Shown: positions 1 through 13,300 of the stretch, one piece after another
Layout of the letters: every line of letters begins with the position of its first letter
Position numbering within the stretch: position 1 is the first letter of the stretch
NCBI GenBank assembly: GCA_000499405.2
Contig: HG738138.1
Coordinates: 21,462,824-21,526,823, forward strand
Reading direction: 5' to 3'
Origin: Onchocerca volvulus
Lineage: Eukaryota > Nematoda > Chromadorea > Rhabditida > Onchocercidae
DNA: 64,000 nt
Made by a program: the position numbers and the translations under genes
Notes under the pieces: model-generated
Databases searched by the model: none
The model's input: the letters and a program-made list of their open reading frames with translations, nothing else
Told to the model about the DNA's origin: nothing

Positions 1-2103
1 GCATTTACCATTTTAATTTTATCAATGACAGCTGCATCTTTTGAAACTTTTCACTTATTTTAAATGCCTCATACCGAAACCGTTTCTATGTCATTTTCAT
101 TAGTCAATTATCATTTTCCATTTGCAATGATTTTTCGTAAGTTATCTTTTTTTGAAATTTTGTCAGAAATATTTCGCATTTATATTTGCAATGTGATGTT
201 TCTGCAAAATTAATTTGGTGTTTAAATATTGTCTATTAATCTTCAGAATATCATCTAGCCAATATAAAATCAGTACATAGTAAATTACTGAACTTATTTT
301 TATCATCTTTTCTTTGGCACATTATTTTTATGAACATAAAATTATCATTCATCTCCTTAATCGTTACAAATGGACGGTCATTTCTATAAAGCATATTTAT
401 TTTGACTTCTTTTTTCCATTTATTAATAAATGCTTATCAGTCTGCTCGTCCTATCAAAAACACTGGCTGAATTGATTTAGTTTGAAAAAATTTTTCAATT
501 ACTATTATCATCTTAAAAGTGGAAATAGAAATGGAATAATTCTTATTTTTTGCTCTGGATAAATCAGTATCACTTAGTTCCAATTAAATTACAAAGTTCA
601 TACTTTATAAAGTATCCATACTCTCATATCATTCATTTGCCTTCACTTGAACTAAACAAATAACAAATTACACACTAAATTTTCATGTGTAATTAAATAT
701 TTCTTAATTATTCTTCAGTTGAATATAGCTAGACATTGCATCTTCTCAAGAATTCTTCGTCAGTACAAAACTGACCTTGAACTGATATTAGTTATCCAGT
801 AATGTCGTAGTTTGGATCGATGCCGCCTTTCTGTTCTTGCGGCCCGCAATCTGTGTTGATGTTGATGATGCGGTGAATAAATTGAAATGTGTCGTAAGTC
901 TGCCATGTCTTGGTTGTAGTAACAAGATGTGTGCACTAATATCGCTTGTTATTCTATCGGCCTCGCCTTTACCCACCAACTTATTACAATTTTATTGATA
1001 TCTATGGAAAATTATGTGAATAATTTAGTTGGAAATTATTTAATCGACCTTTGCTATTCCATATTGACTTCAACAACCATTAGTGATAAGAAATACCTGC
1101 TACAAGTAGCCATATGTAACATAACAATAATCTTCATTTATATAAGAATTGACTTTAACTTTAGTGTGCGCGAAACATATGTTCACGTCAAAACTATGAA
1201 TTCTGTGAAGTATGAATATAAATGAAGAATGCATGACTTTTCCAATTCAATTCATCACTTCTCTTTCATCTAAAAAGTTCAAATTCTGCTGTGTTATTTA
1301 TTTCAGAATTTCGCGCCATTAATACTACCTTTTTTCATTAATTTCATTAATTTCTTCTTCACTTCTTAATTTCCTCTCTAAATTTATGACTTTGTTCGAG
1401 ACGAAAAGAATTCAACATTTCAAACTAGTTATCAGTTCTAATTATTTATCAGTTGTGCATACCATTTATAGAGGGAAATAAGAAAAGTTTTAAGGTATAT
1501 AAAAAGATACAGTACTCAGAAGTGTTTGCATTTGCTAGTACCGTATTTCCTCATAATCCTTCTTCTCCTCGAACGGTTGATTCTCGAAAGATCGGTAGGA
1601 ATGCAAAGAATGATGAAGGGGACAAAAACATGATTTATTGCTCATGAAATGATGGTTGGTGAGTGCTGCGACGATGATCCAAATTCCATGCTGGATAGAA
1701 TGATAGAAATATGTTAAACCATCGGGGATGCAATCTGACCTATCCGTGTATCAAATATATATTTAGAATACTTACTTATCATTGTATCTGTAACAAATTC
1801 ATTTATCGTAACGGATTCGGTTATTGTAAATTTCATTTGGAAATATTTCGAAATTATTTCCAAAATATCAAATTATATTCGTTTTTGTCTACAAGTATTA
1901 TTATAAAAGTAATTATAAGCGGCTGATTTTGATTTCTCAAAGAATTACTTACACTTTCAATTTTCGTTTTTTTTTCCTTTTTTTTTTTTTTTTTCCGAAA
2001 TTTCTCTCTTTTTCTTCAGTTAAAAAATTTCCGCTTCAATACTGACATTCTTCTGTCAAGATGATTCACAGACTGATGCGAATATGCGAATACTGGTTGG
2101 TTC

Positions 2104-2105
<2 letters not shown>

Positions 2106-2136
<31 letters not shown>
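2106..2136. repeat. (TA)n microsatellite
   Basis: An uninterrupted run of about 15 TA dinucleotides. Confidence 0.95.
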
Positions 2137-2139
<3 letters not shown>

Positions 2140-3111
2140 CATTATCAAGATAAGGAATGTTATCCAGCTAGAATGGTGATATATGCTTCTCATTTAACAC
2201 TTAACTTCTTTTTTGAAAATCTTGTTTGGTTGTTTGAAATTCCAATTTTAGATTAAATTTATCTCAAGTCCATTATATTTCGAAAAACATTTCATTATTA
2301 ATCTAAATTATGTCTATTTGGAGCTTTGAAAATATTTGATCATTCATTCACTAAAACATAGTAGTAGCAATTATTGCCGAAAAATATAGAAAAAGATATA
2401 CAAGAGAAGGTACCAGTCAATTCAGGAGCAATTTATTGTTTTTTGAATTAAATGATAAAGCTTATACATTTGAAAACATTCTTAAATGACAGAGCAAGGA
2501 AATTGAAAGAATAAAAAAACCATCAATCATGCTAAGATCAATATACATAAGTATTTTCCGGTTTCCGGAAACGATTTTGCGATGAAATTGAAACATCAAT
2601 CAAGGAGAAGGGAAAGATGATGATGGGAAAATTGCTCCGCAAGTGCTTTAAAAGTTTTCATCCGTAAATCAAAGTTGAGAGTTGGGCTATAAATTTCGTT
2701 AATTTCTAGAAAAAAAAAAGAAAAAAACTGCAATGAATACTGGTACTATGAATATGCTTCTCCACTGATAATATTAAAACAATCTATTGATAGCTTATCA
2801 GTTAGCAATTAATGAAAACGGTTTTCAATGTTTCTGAAATTTGAAGATGGAAGTAAAGTTTTTCTGGAAGAATAAATGACTGGAAAGATATTATCAGTAT
2901 CAAATCTTGTTCGGAGTGGAGAAAATCGATGGTGAGTGGTTGCATGATATTAATCGCCGATATTAAAATACTCTCTCTGATCAGTTTATATCACAAACTC
3001 ATAAAAATGCTCACTCAAGAGAATGCTTGTGTATGTTTATAGATCAGCATTGATACGATGATGTTTGAAGGACTCCAAAAATAGTTTGCCTCTTCGATGA
3101 TTCTTCTCTTC

Positions 3112-3174
3112 GGTGTGTGTTTGCGTATGTTTGTGCGTGTGTGTGCATGCAGTGTGTGCACGCAGTGCGTGCAT
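3112..3174. repeat. GT-rich purine-pyrimidine tract
   Basis: Imperfect alternating GT/GC tract of about 63 bp with gtgtgt and gcatgc blocks, the only such tract in the window. Alternating purine-pyrimidine DNA of this kind can adopt Z-form, but no function is shown. Confidence 0.8.
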
Positions 3175-6100
3175 AGCTGAAATTCCTTAGCATTAGAAAA
3201 CCGGCTTCCGAATTCTATTCTGCGTTGGGAAATTACAGATACTGGATGATGATTTTCTGAAATTTGTTTCCCGCAGCATTTCTTCTCTCTCTTTTCCCGC
3301 TCTCTCTGCCTTCATTTATTTGTTCTAAAAATTCCTGAAATTTTTTTCATCTCCCCGAAACTATCATTTCCATAAACTTTTTTGTGTAATTGTTTCGAAT
3401 TTAATCGTAATGATATTACAGACCTGATTATTTGACGTTTTAAAATTTTTTTTTTTTTTTCATTCATTATTGAAGAGATGAAAGGTCAAATATTCGCTGA
3501 GAAATATTAAATTAGAAGACAGGGACTGTTTATGTCTGATAAGTTTGTTATGATTACAATACTTCTTTTTAAAAAACCTGAAATGATGCGAAAATTTTGT
3601 AGGAGCAATTGAAATTTAAGTAATTGAAACTCGTGATTAAGCTATGGAATGTCAACAGCAACAAGTATGATTTTTTTCCTGCACCTGAAATTGTGTCTCA
3701 TTTATCACTAACTTTTTTATTTTGCTTACATACCTTTCTTTTTTTATTCAATCACACATTATCGACTGGCAAATTCTTTTTCTTTTAAAGCGATCACCGA
3801 TTAATTAAATGATTTTTCTACTCCAAAAACTTTTTGACATTATTCCGTTTGAATGATAACACTTCCTTAATATTATTATTCCATTTTTTTATGATAAAAA
3901 AAGTTATTATTTTCTTGAAAATTCCATCGAATTCTTGTTCAGTGTTTTCTATCCTGCTAAGCACCTATCCTACCTGTCCGATCGTGCCAAAAAAAGAAAT
4001 GTACAGAAAAGTTGTATTAAAGTGCGAGGACCTCAAACTTGCATCACCCATCACTGAACGATACTTAAGATCGTAATACAGGTATACTCTTGGAAGGGTT
4101 CAACTTCATTTATTTGCTTGTTTATTTCAATAGAACTTTCGGGTTCTTTTTCTTCTTCAATAACTGGTTGAAACAAAAAAAGAAGAAATTTCGTTCATGA
4201 AAGATATTGTTTATTCTCGCAGCAGCACATAAATATTTCACATTGAATACTCACTCTATCGATTCATTCTCATTCTTACTTTTCTTCTTTTCTCATTTTT
4301 GATCACTACTAAAGGAAGGTATTTGTGCGTTACCTTCACTAAAATGTGTCATCCATGTATATTATGAATATAGTATGTTAGATGTTATGATTTGACACAT
4401 AACTTTCTGTCTATTAAGGTGACATACCTTATCAGCATATGCATAGCTTTATTTCTGCCGATTAATCTTATATAATTAATTTACTATGCACTTTATAAGT
4501 GTAAAATTTTTACAAGAATAGAATTTTTCATCGGCGATTTATTTGTTATTTTCAAAATTATTTATTGGACAAATTTCGGAACACAAGAGCAAATTAAGAT
4601 GCCTTCTTTTTTTTTTTCATTTCTTACTATTTAATGAATGTGCCAGCAATTAATTCATTTGCTAATACGATCGGCTTATCTGTTTTCTTAGCAATGCGAA
4701 TATCCATCTGATGAGTTTAGGATCAGCTATTGCTATAATTAAACGATGCAAGTTTTTTTTTTTTTTTTTATCATTTGTAGATATCTCGAAGAATCTTTGT
4801 GCAATATTCATATAACACATTATTCTCGATGCAACGATAAAAAGTACATAAGTCTATTTTCTTGAACATAACCTTCATAATTCAAAAAAAAGAAAAAACA
4901 TGAAAATTTCATACTTCGTTGTAGAAATAAGGAAATGTTTAATTAAGTCCAACGAATGAATTTATTACTTCAAGGTTATTTTTCCTTTTTTTTTTACCAA
5001 ATATTAATAGCTAATTTACAAGCATCGCCCTTGTGCCAACGATTGGCACTTGCCTGTCAATGGAATGATGTGATTCAATTCCATTTTTAAAATCTTCAAC
5101 TTTTTTATATGAAATTGATGTTTTTCATATGGAATTAATCAATGTGGTCCACTTCCGTCGAATCCTTCCATCCATATACTCGCTCTTTTTATGGAATTAA
5201 TAATTTGCTCTTCTCACTCGTTAAATACTCAACTTTTTCATCCAGAATGTTAGGGTTGAGGAATTATTATGGAGTTTTTTTTAATTTGGATAAGAATGAT
5301 AGATAATTTACTTCAATGTTTTTTTGTTTTTTTGGATAATTTAAAATATGGAATTCTTTTTTTTTTTTCAATTGTATATTTTTATTTGAATAAATTTTCA
5401 AGTAGTAATTGAACATTTCAGATATTCAAGTTATTTTAAAAATGAAAATCGGTTTCTCCTTAGTTAATAAATTATAAAGTTGCTATTTTTTCATAATCAA
5501 GATCAGCCATTTCTCTATAAAATTTGAAATGTTTGAGTCGAAATTTAGATTTGAAACAATGAGCAGCAAGTAATGGAATGTTTCAAAGAAGTACTTGACA
5601 GAATGACATACACTTCAGTAGAATATTTATGGATTCGCGATTCTACATTAATTATTTTAATATCAAATTTGGAAGTCTTAAATTGATGCCTCTCTTCACT
5701 AATTCTATTTTTTTATCATTTATGAAATATATATCGATAACTTTTTGTACATTGGCCATTGAAATGAACTGTTAATCTATTAATGGCCAGTATCATTTTC
5801 TGTGCTGCAAACCATCACCTGCCTTTTTTTCCAATGGGAAATATTCTCAGGAAAATATTTCCGGGCGATTTTTGGGTAACTTCTGGATAATTTTCCTCAG
5901 AAATTTTGTAATGAAATGAAACATATTCACCTTTTGATGACATCTTGATGGCATTACTTTCTTTTCACATTTACTTGCTGCTCATCATCGTTAACGGAAT
6001 TGGTGTTTTTCGGGAATGCAGGAATAGATGTTGAAGTGAAATAATTTCGAACAGAAAAAAAAGGATGTGTTTGATCAAGGTCGTGTAGTATGGTATGTGG

Positions 6101-7375
6101 GAGGACGTTGGCAGGGAGGTGTTAGAAGGATTGGTTCATTTGACCTCGAATGACTATGACATATCTCTGAAATGTCAACTCCCCTCCTGACCTCACTTTT
6201 TGCTTTCTTCTCTTCCGTTCGGTTGGATGAATTCATTTCAAAATAAATTGCTTGTTTTTTTATAGTATTCGTCAGCAAAATCATTTTTGAATTTTCACAG
6301 ATTCAATTTTTTCAATTCCATGTCTATATTCTTTTTAAAATCGCTTAAGTTATTACTTCATATCATTATTATTAAAAGCTATCTCTATTATTTTTATGGG
6401 TAGTAAGAATGGATTTTTTTAAATATTTTCATTTGTTTATTGTTTTTACAAGTTTTGCATGCTTTAAAGTCGAATATTGATTCAGATCATTCTGTCTGAA
6501 TTTCATTTGAATACTGAATTTTTAATGGATTTAGTTTAATTCATTTTAGCGATTAAAATCAGATGATTCCTTAGACCGAAGTTGCAGTGAGTTGCATATT
6601 GAGATATTGCTTTACTTCAACTAAGGCAGTTATGTTTACAAAGCTTTCTCTTAAAGTGTTTAAGGTATTTCCACAGCTTCATTTAGGTATATTTATATAT
6701 TATATAGCGTATCATTGAGTACTTTCAAATCGATTCTAAATTTATCGATTAAGTGAAAACGATGAAGTCTGCTAGTAGATAATGCTGAATTCCAATTGTA
6801 TATTCTGTGTACTGAATAATATTGAGTAATGAAGACCGGGAATTCAGTGAATGATTTATATTCAGATATTGAATGAAAAATTAAAAAAAATTGTTCGCAT
6901 TGCTTATATTCTCCGTTTCTCATTATTTTCATCTTCAAAACGTTCATTTCTTCTGGAAAATTGCAATTGAAAATTTCCTTTTGTTGTTACTGAAGGAAGT
7001 TGCCAAACATTATATTGGTATTATTAAGTGATTTAGGATCAGATCATAGAAATGAACAGTGCTTACCTGTTTCATATTTATCACAATTATTATATATGCT
7101 GTTTTTAAAAAGTATACATTTGTTTATGTTTAGATTTCGTTCGCAAGACACAGACGCAAACTTTTCCCAAATTTATTTGTAATATTTGAGTTTCAAATAT
7201 TCTGTAATTACACATAGCACTGTCGAAATTATATATTGTAAGAAGAAAATAAGAAAAAGACTTTGCGGTTATATTTGCATAATAAAATTTCGTTTCGAGA
7301 AAGATCATGTAATTCGTTGCATTAATTACCGGTCAATCATTTTTATATTATTATCAAAAGGAAACCAAAAAAGTG

Positions 7376-10300
7376 ATGACGGAATGTGATGAAGTGAATT
7401 CGTACAATGGTTCCAGTTCCTGTTGTTCTTCTCGAGTACCACCTTTAAGTAGTGATTCCGAACGACGTCTATCTGAACCGGACGTACGGAACCACAGTTC
7501 CGAGAATCTTCATCATTTCAACAGTGATCATGTCAAAGTTATTCCATCATTACGTACAACAATCCCATCTGGTTACAAATATCTTCAGGTGCAAACTCTC
7601 ACAAAGGAAACCATCACTCTTGCTGTACATGTTAGTATTTTATTCTCTCTCAATATTCTTACAGTATGAATGATTGAATGATCTAAGGGACTCAAATTTC
7701 GATGAATTATGAACTTTCCAGATCATATCCGCCTTCAACAACAATAGTGCAAAAATATTTTCGAACTTGATTCGATCATTAATAAGCATTCTTTTGTGAA
7801 TCGTATAGATTCGCTTTTCTCGACGTGAAAGACATGACTCGTTTAACTTGTCTGAGCCATCTGTACTTTCTTCATTAATCGTTCATTACGATATATTATT
7901 AAAAGAAATAAGGAAAAATTTTTGACGTACTATTTTTATTCCTTTTTATTTAATGAAAATAACAAGATGTGCATATGTTATGTGTCACGAATCAAATTGA
8001 AATGAATAAATCTAGTTTTCGATGATCTTTCTTCTCTTGCACAAAACCTTAGAGTTAAATAAAATGAAGCAAATTGGTTTATTTTGTAAGTTGTTTTCGA
8101 AAATCATTTCCTCGTATTCATCATGAAAAGTAACATTGTGCAAAGAAGAAAAAGTGGAAACATCAGAAAATAATTTGTTAGTGGAAATATTTATTTGCAT
8201 CGAATTTTAATTTTGTTATTACTGAATCACGTTGCTGGCACAGTTAGGCTTACTAAAATAAATATATCAGAACCAACGTAAGAAATAGCTTTTATCGCTT
8301 ATCATTCTATATTTTTGTTCAAAATTTTTAATTTTTGTCAGCAATCAATCTTTCATGGAATTACTTCTAATGCAGATCTGCTTATTGAAGGTTGATTTAA
8401 TTTAAACTGTTGAGCTTTTAATCCCTAAAATCTATGCAAAAGTGATTTTCAGGTGAAATGTCGTGTGGAGGATGCTTATTTATGTTGTTGTGCTTATCTT
8501 GGTTTTAATGAGAAACGATTGTTTGGTTTGGCTCTTCGAACACCATCTGAAGGTATCGGTGGCGACCGACCCAGAAATGAATATTTTTTTCTCGATCTAA
8601 ATCGAAAAATAGCGAAATATGCTCCGAAACAATGGAAAATATCGCATGCATGGGTTAGTGAAAATTAGAATTCACGCAGATGTTGATCTTAAGGACAGAG
8701 CATATTAATTGAAATTAAAATTAAAATTGGTTCAGACTTTATATCCAGAAAATAATTAAATATGATTACATGTCAACGTTAAAACGTATTTTTCTCGTTT
8801 TTTGTTGAACTTTTCATTGTTTATTTTGGATCCGTCAAATGCGAGTCCTGTTTCACTTGCTGTATTGTGCTTCATTCACGGGCAATATTCGTTTTCTCTA
8901 ATTGCACTAAAAAGATTAAACTGTTATTGATTTAATTGGTTATTATACACTTAAGATAACTTTTCGTCTCTCTTTCAGTGATATTCTCATTTGAAAAAAC
9001 AAATTTAAGAATGATTTTAAAATTATTTTTGTAGTTTATATTGTCGTTAAAATTAACTCTTGAATGTTTTCATGCAATTCATATTGTTCATAGCTGCATA
9101 ATCAACACAAAAAGCACTTATATACGTGTATATGTAACTCGTATTTTTCGCAGTTCATATCTGAAAAGAAAATTTTAAGTTCTACAAAAAATTTATTTTG
9201 TAGTAGCTAACTGGACTTGGCCACGCTTCACGTCTGTATAAATGAAAATGTAAGTGTTCGTTTGTTCAAAATCTTAAATTTCCGAAAGTTCTTAAACACG
9301 CGCCTTATTTACATAAAAAACACCCGTCTATTCGAATACAATTTGCATCAAAATTTCAAATCAATCGATGAAGAGCTTGAAATGTTACATGGAAAATCGA
9401 ACATTTACATTTTTATAGTATAAGTCCAATATACCATATTTATGCATGCATTTGGCTGCTTTTTATATATACATTGCTAGGAAATGATCATCAGGTGCAG
9501 TCTTTTTAGGAATTTATATTACTTTTTATAAATATAATCAATCAGCATTGTGTAATAATTTATTCAGAAAAATTTGAAGATTAACAAACATTATGGAATG
9601 AAGGTTGAATTGATTTCAGAATACTGTTGTTGAAAGTCGCCCATTTTTGGCTCTTCATCTTCGAGTTCGCATATACGTGGACAAAGCATCTGTTATAGGG
9701 TAGGATGATGCATATATTATTTATTGTTTGCAAATGATTTAAATATTTATTGTTCATTTAATCATGCTAAGTCATGATTTAATTGGGCAGCGAGGAGCAG
9801 TTCAATTAGTTATTATTACAAAAAGAAAAAAAAATATGGATGCAATTTATTGCAGTTCAAGTAAACAAGTGATTTTAATGGAGTAGCAGATTAATGAAAT
9901 TGATAAGATATGGAATAAATTTAAGTCATTTTACAAAAAAGAACTTTATCTCTTGTGCTCCCAAATAAATTCCACATGTTTACAGCAACGGAAATACTGG
10001 AAAATTATAAGTGTGAATAAAAGGTTTGTATTGTTCAGAGTCTAAAATGCACTATTTTTGTTTTCTTTTCTACAGTTGTTATACTAAGATACTGAAATTT
10101 ACAGATGTCCTTCGACCCTGAGGCACTATTATTTACAACTGCGTGAAAATCTCTTAGATCAATGGTCAGGTTCAAATTCAGTTGCTGAAGAGCGTTGCTG
10201 GGAACTTGCAGCATTAGCATTGCATGCTGATGAAAATGGCAATGATCTATTGTAATTGTTTTTTCCCTAATTTGTATGCAATTTATCAAAATCTAATCAA

Positions 10301-13300
10301 AATCAGACATTTGAGTGGTACATGTCACTAGAAATAATGATAAATGTTACTATCAAAAATAGTCAGAAACATTTGATTGACATTTTATGCATGAAAGGTT
10401 TGCTGATTGCATTTGCAAATATGTAATTTAAATTATTTCGATTGATAATCTAGATTGTTCAAATTTTCAAAATCAACAACTCCAAATGGTCCATTCGGAC
10501 AACGCTGTTCAACCGCACTTAGTTAAAACAAGATCATCTTTATATTTACGATATTTGAATATATCTTAACAAAGTGAATAATTTGTTGCAGATCTTTTCG
10601 AGCTGAGCGATATTTCCCTCTCTGGGTAGTAAATATTCATGGTCTAGATTTTGTGAGACGTAACATGCCTGCAGTTCGCGAAGATCTTAGAACATGCTCA
10701 ACTAATGATGCGGTAATGGAATATTGTCAACAAGCTTCTAGGTTAGTCTGTTCTTTAATTTTTTTTTTTTTTTCTCTGTTAGAGATCTGTGTTAAATTCC
10801 AGAAGATTCATTGCATGATAATATGCTTGAGTTGCCCTGAACACTTTCACATTTTAAAATGAGTGGCTTATAAAGTCACGGTTAATTTGCAAATTAGTTT
10901 GACAAAAAAAAGTGTAATTACAGACCACCGTTCGCATTGAATTGTCATTTGTATGGACTGCGAAGACATAAGATGGACACATTCGACAATGCAGTTATTG
11001 GAATTAGCCCGAAGTAAATCTTTTTTTTTTTTTTTTCAAAAAAAAATTAGATTATCTTGGAAATTCCACCTTTTTCTCTTGTATTTCGATTTTTTAAATT
11101 CTCAAACTCTTCTATATATCCAGGGGGATCGAGACATCAGATGTCGGCAACGATGGGGAGAGAATTCCACTGCGTAAGTTGCAATGGAATCGTATAGCAA
11201 AATTGAGCTTTGACAAAAGAAAAGTGACAATAACTGGTGTCGATGGTGTTAGCTTATCATTATATGCTCAGTTTGAAGATAAAGCTCGGTATTTGTTAGA
11301 ATTTTGCAAAGCTTTTCATCAAGTCACTCTATTTATCAACAACCAGTTTGCATTTCGTCAAAATCGTCTCAGTGAGTTGTTTTCAAATTTTAATTTTACT
11401 AAATATATCATTGATGCAAATTCATTCGTTTCAGTTGATTTTTCAAAGCATTAATTTTTAAAGTCTTAAAGCTTAGAATATTGATTGTACAAATAACAAG
11501 TTGCCAGTTCAAGAATGCTCATAAACGGTAATCCCATGAGAATAAGATAATTTTATATATTTTACATATGCTTTTGTTTCGTGTGCTGTTTTTGCAGTTC
11601 AAATCACAAGAAAAAAAAAATTCAAATAATTTAATTCGATGTAAAATTTAGAAACTCAAGTGATGTTACTGTATGATCTCCACTTGTTTAGCAAGCATGA
11701 ATTCGCCGCTATTCTGCAATCATGATCGTTGCATAGATGATGCACTCTACTCTCGGCGATCACTTAATTCTCGTGCTTCCAGTAATAGTACATCGGGAGT
11801 TGTCTCCGATAAATTGGGGAGCGAAGCTGATAAAGGTGATTTCAATAATTTTATGATCTATAAGAAATTGTTTACAGCTTATCGAAATATTGAATAATAA
11901 TTATGATAACAGTTTAACTGATTAAGAATATCGCTGAAATCGGTTTAAATTAAATTAAAATCCAACAAAAATAAAATGCGTGCTTTAATGGACTGAATCA
12001 CAAGTTTGATAAAGGATCAGGTCATCGTTGTCCTGAATTATTATTCTTGAGCTATGAGAATATATGTTACAGATTGTGAATGGACTGATACCTGTGGTGT
12101 TGTATCAGATTATTCATGTGAAGAGATGCAACCTTTTACTGTAGAAGATTTAGCTGGAGAAATGGACAAGACATCGATTCATGCAGTTGCTGAAGTTGTT
12201 GTCAGTACCCAAGATCAAGCAACAAGTACAGAGAGCGATATTCTTGGCGTTCACCATCCCGATACTTCCTCGTAAGATTTCTTTTATCGTAATTTCTCAC
12301 TTTACTGCATCAGTATCTTTCTTGGTTCATCGTCACATGCGATTGCACCTGATAGTAAATTTGAATAATGTGCAAAATTTCCAAGTGAAACAGTCAGGAA
12401 TTGCAGCAGAACAAAATACTTAGTTAATAATGATTGACAGTATGCTTCATTACATGTATATCTAGCATACTGTATAAAAGATATAAGTCTGAGATCTTAT
12501 TTACACATATAATATTCTCTTTTCCATTTCCATCTTAAATCTATTTATTTGATTTACTATTATAATGAAATTTCAAATTAAATTGTGACAGGCGAAGTAA
12601 AGAAGCAAATTCATCGAAAAAGACTACTGAAACAACAGACGAAAAAGCAATTTCCACTTCTTGTAATAATTCTGTTACAAGAAATGTAACATCTACGAAA
12701 GAAGTGAGTTGTCTTTCATTAAAACTAAATTCTGTTTACAATAGCCTTCAACGCCCGCTAACAATTGAATTATTAATTTTATTTATTCATCAAATGTTGG
12801 TGAATTATGAAAGACTGTAATTCTAAAAAATTTTGTGATATTTTAAATTTAGCCATTGTTGATATGAAACTTAGCAAAATTTAGGTAGAAGATAAGGAAG
12901 ATGGAATAGCAAATGCAGATAATGTCGTGAATCCTATCTTGAAGAAGCCATCATTCACAGATAACGATACAAGAAATGACACAAATAGTATTGTCATGCC
13001 AATAACTCAAACGAAAGTGGGGCCTTGCAGCCAGAAGGTTTGATAAAGTTTGAAAATTGGCCAGTATTGACAGGAAACTTTATTCGAGAAGTGATTAGAT
13101 TGAAGTTCAATAATTTCCTTTAATTCGACAAAAAACGATTTTTGTAAAATACTTTTAAAGCATTTTTAAAATTTAGTATTCTGCTCATATTCGTTTTGCA
13201 CGTTCCTTTCTTAGATCAGTAAGTGGGAAATCATTATCTTATTTAAGGATTATTGCGAAGAGACGGAAAAAACCGAATTAACGATGGATGTGATCTTGAA

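Larger units (their letters stand above)
1..7375. other. Upstream non-coding region
   Basis: AT-rich sequence with no ORF or exon chain I can support. It holds a (TA)n tract, a GT-rich tract and many poly-T runs. Two slightly GC-richer patches stand out. One is about 795-900, discussed as a possible exon fragment. The other is about 6060-6250 and contains two TGACCT half-sites, which could be regulatory for the gene starting at 7376; this is a guess. Confidence 0.5.

Noticed and set aside
6075..6284. Minus-strand ORF with NSSNRTEEKKAKSEVRRG
   Set aside because: It lies in a GC-richer block upstream of the FERM gene but has no splice-consistent partner; more likely promoter or conserved non-coding sequence.
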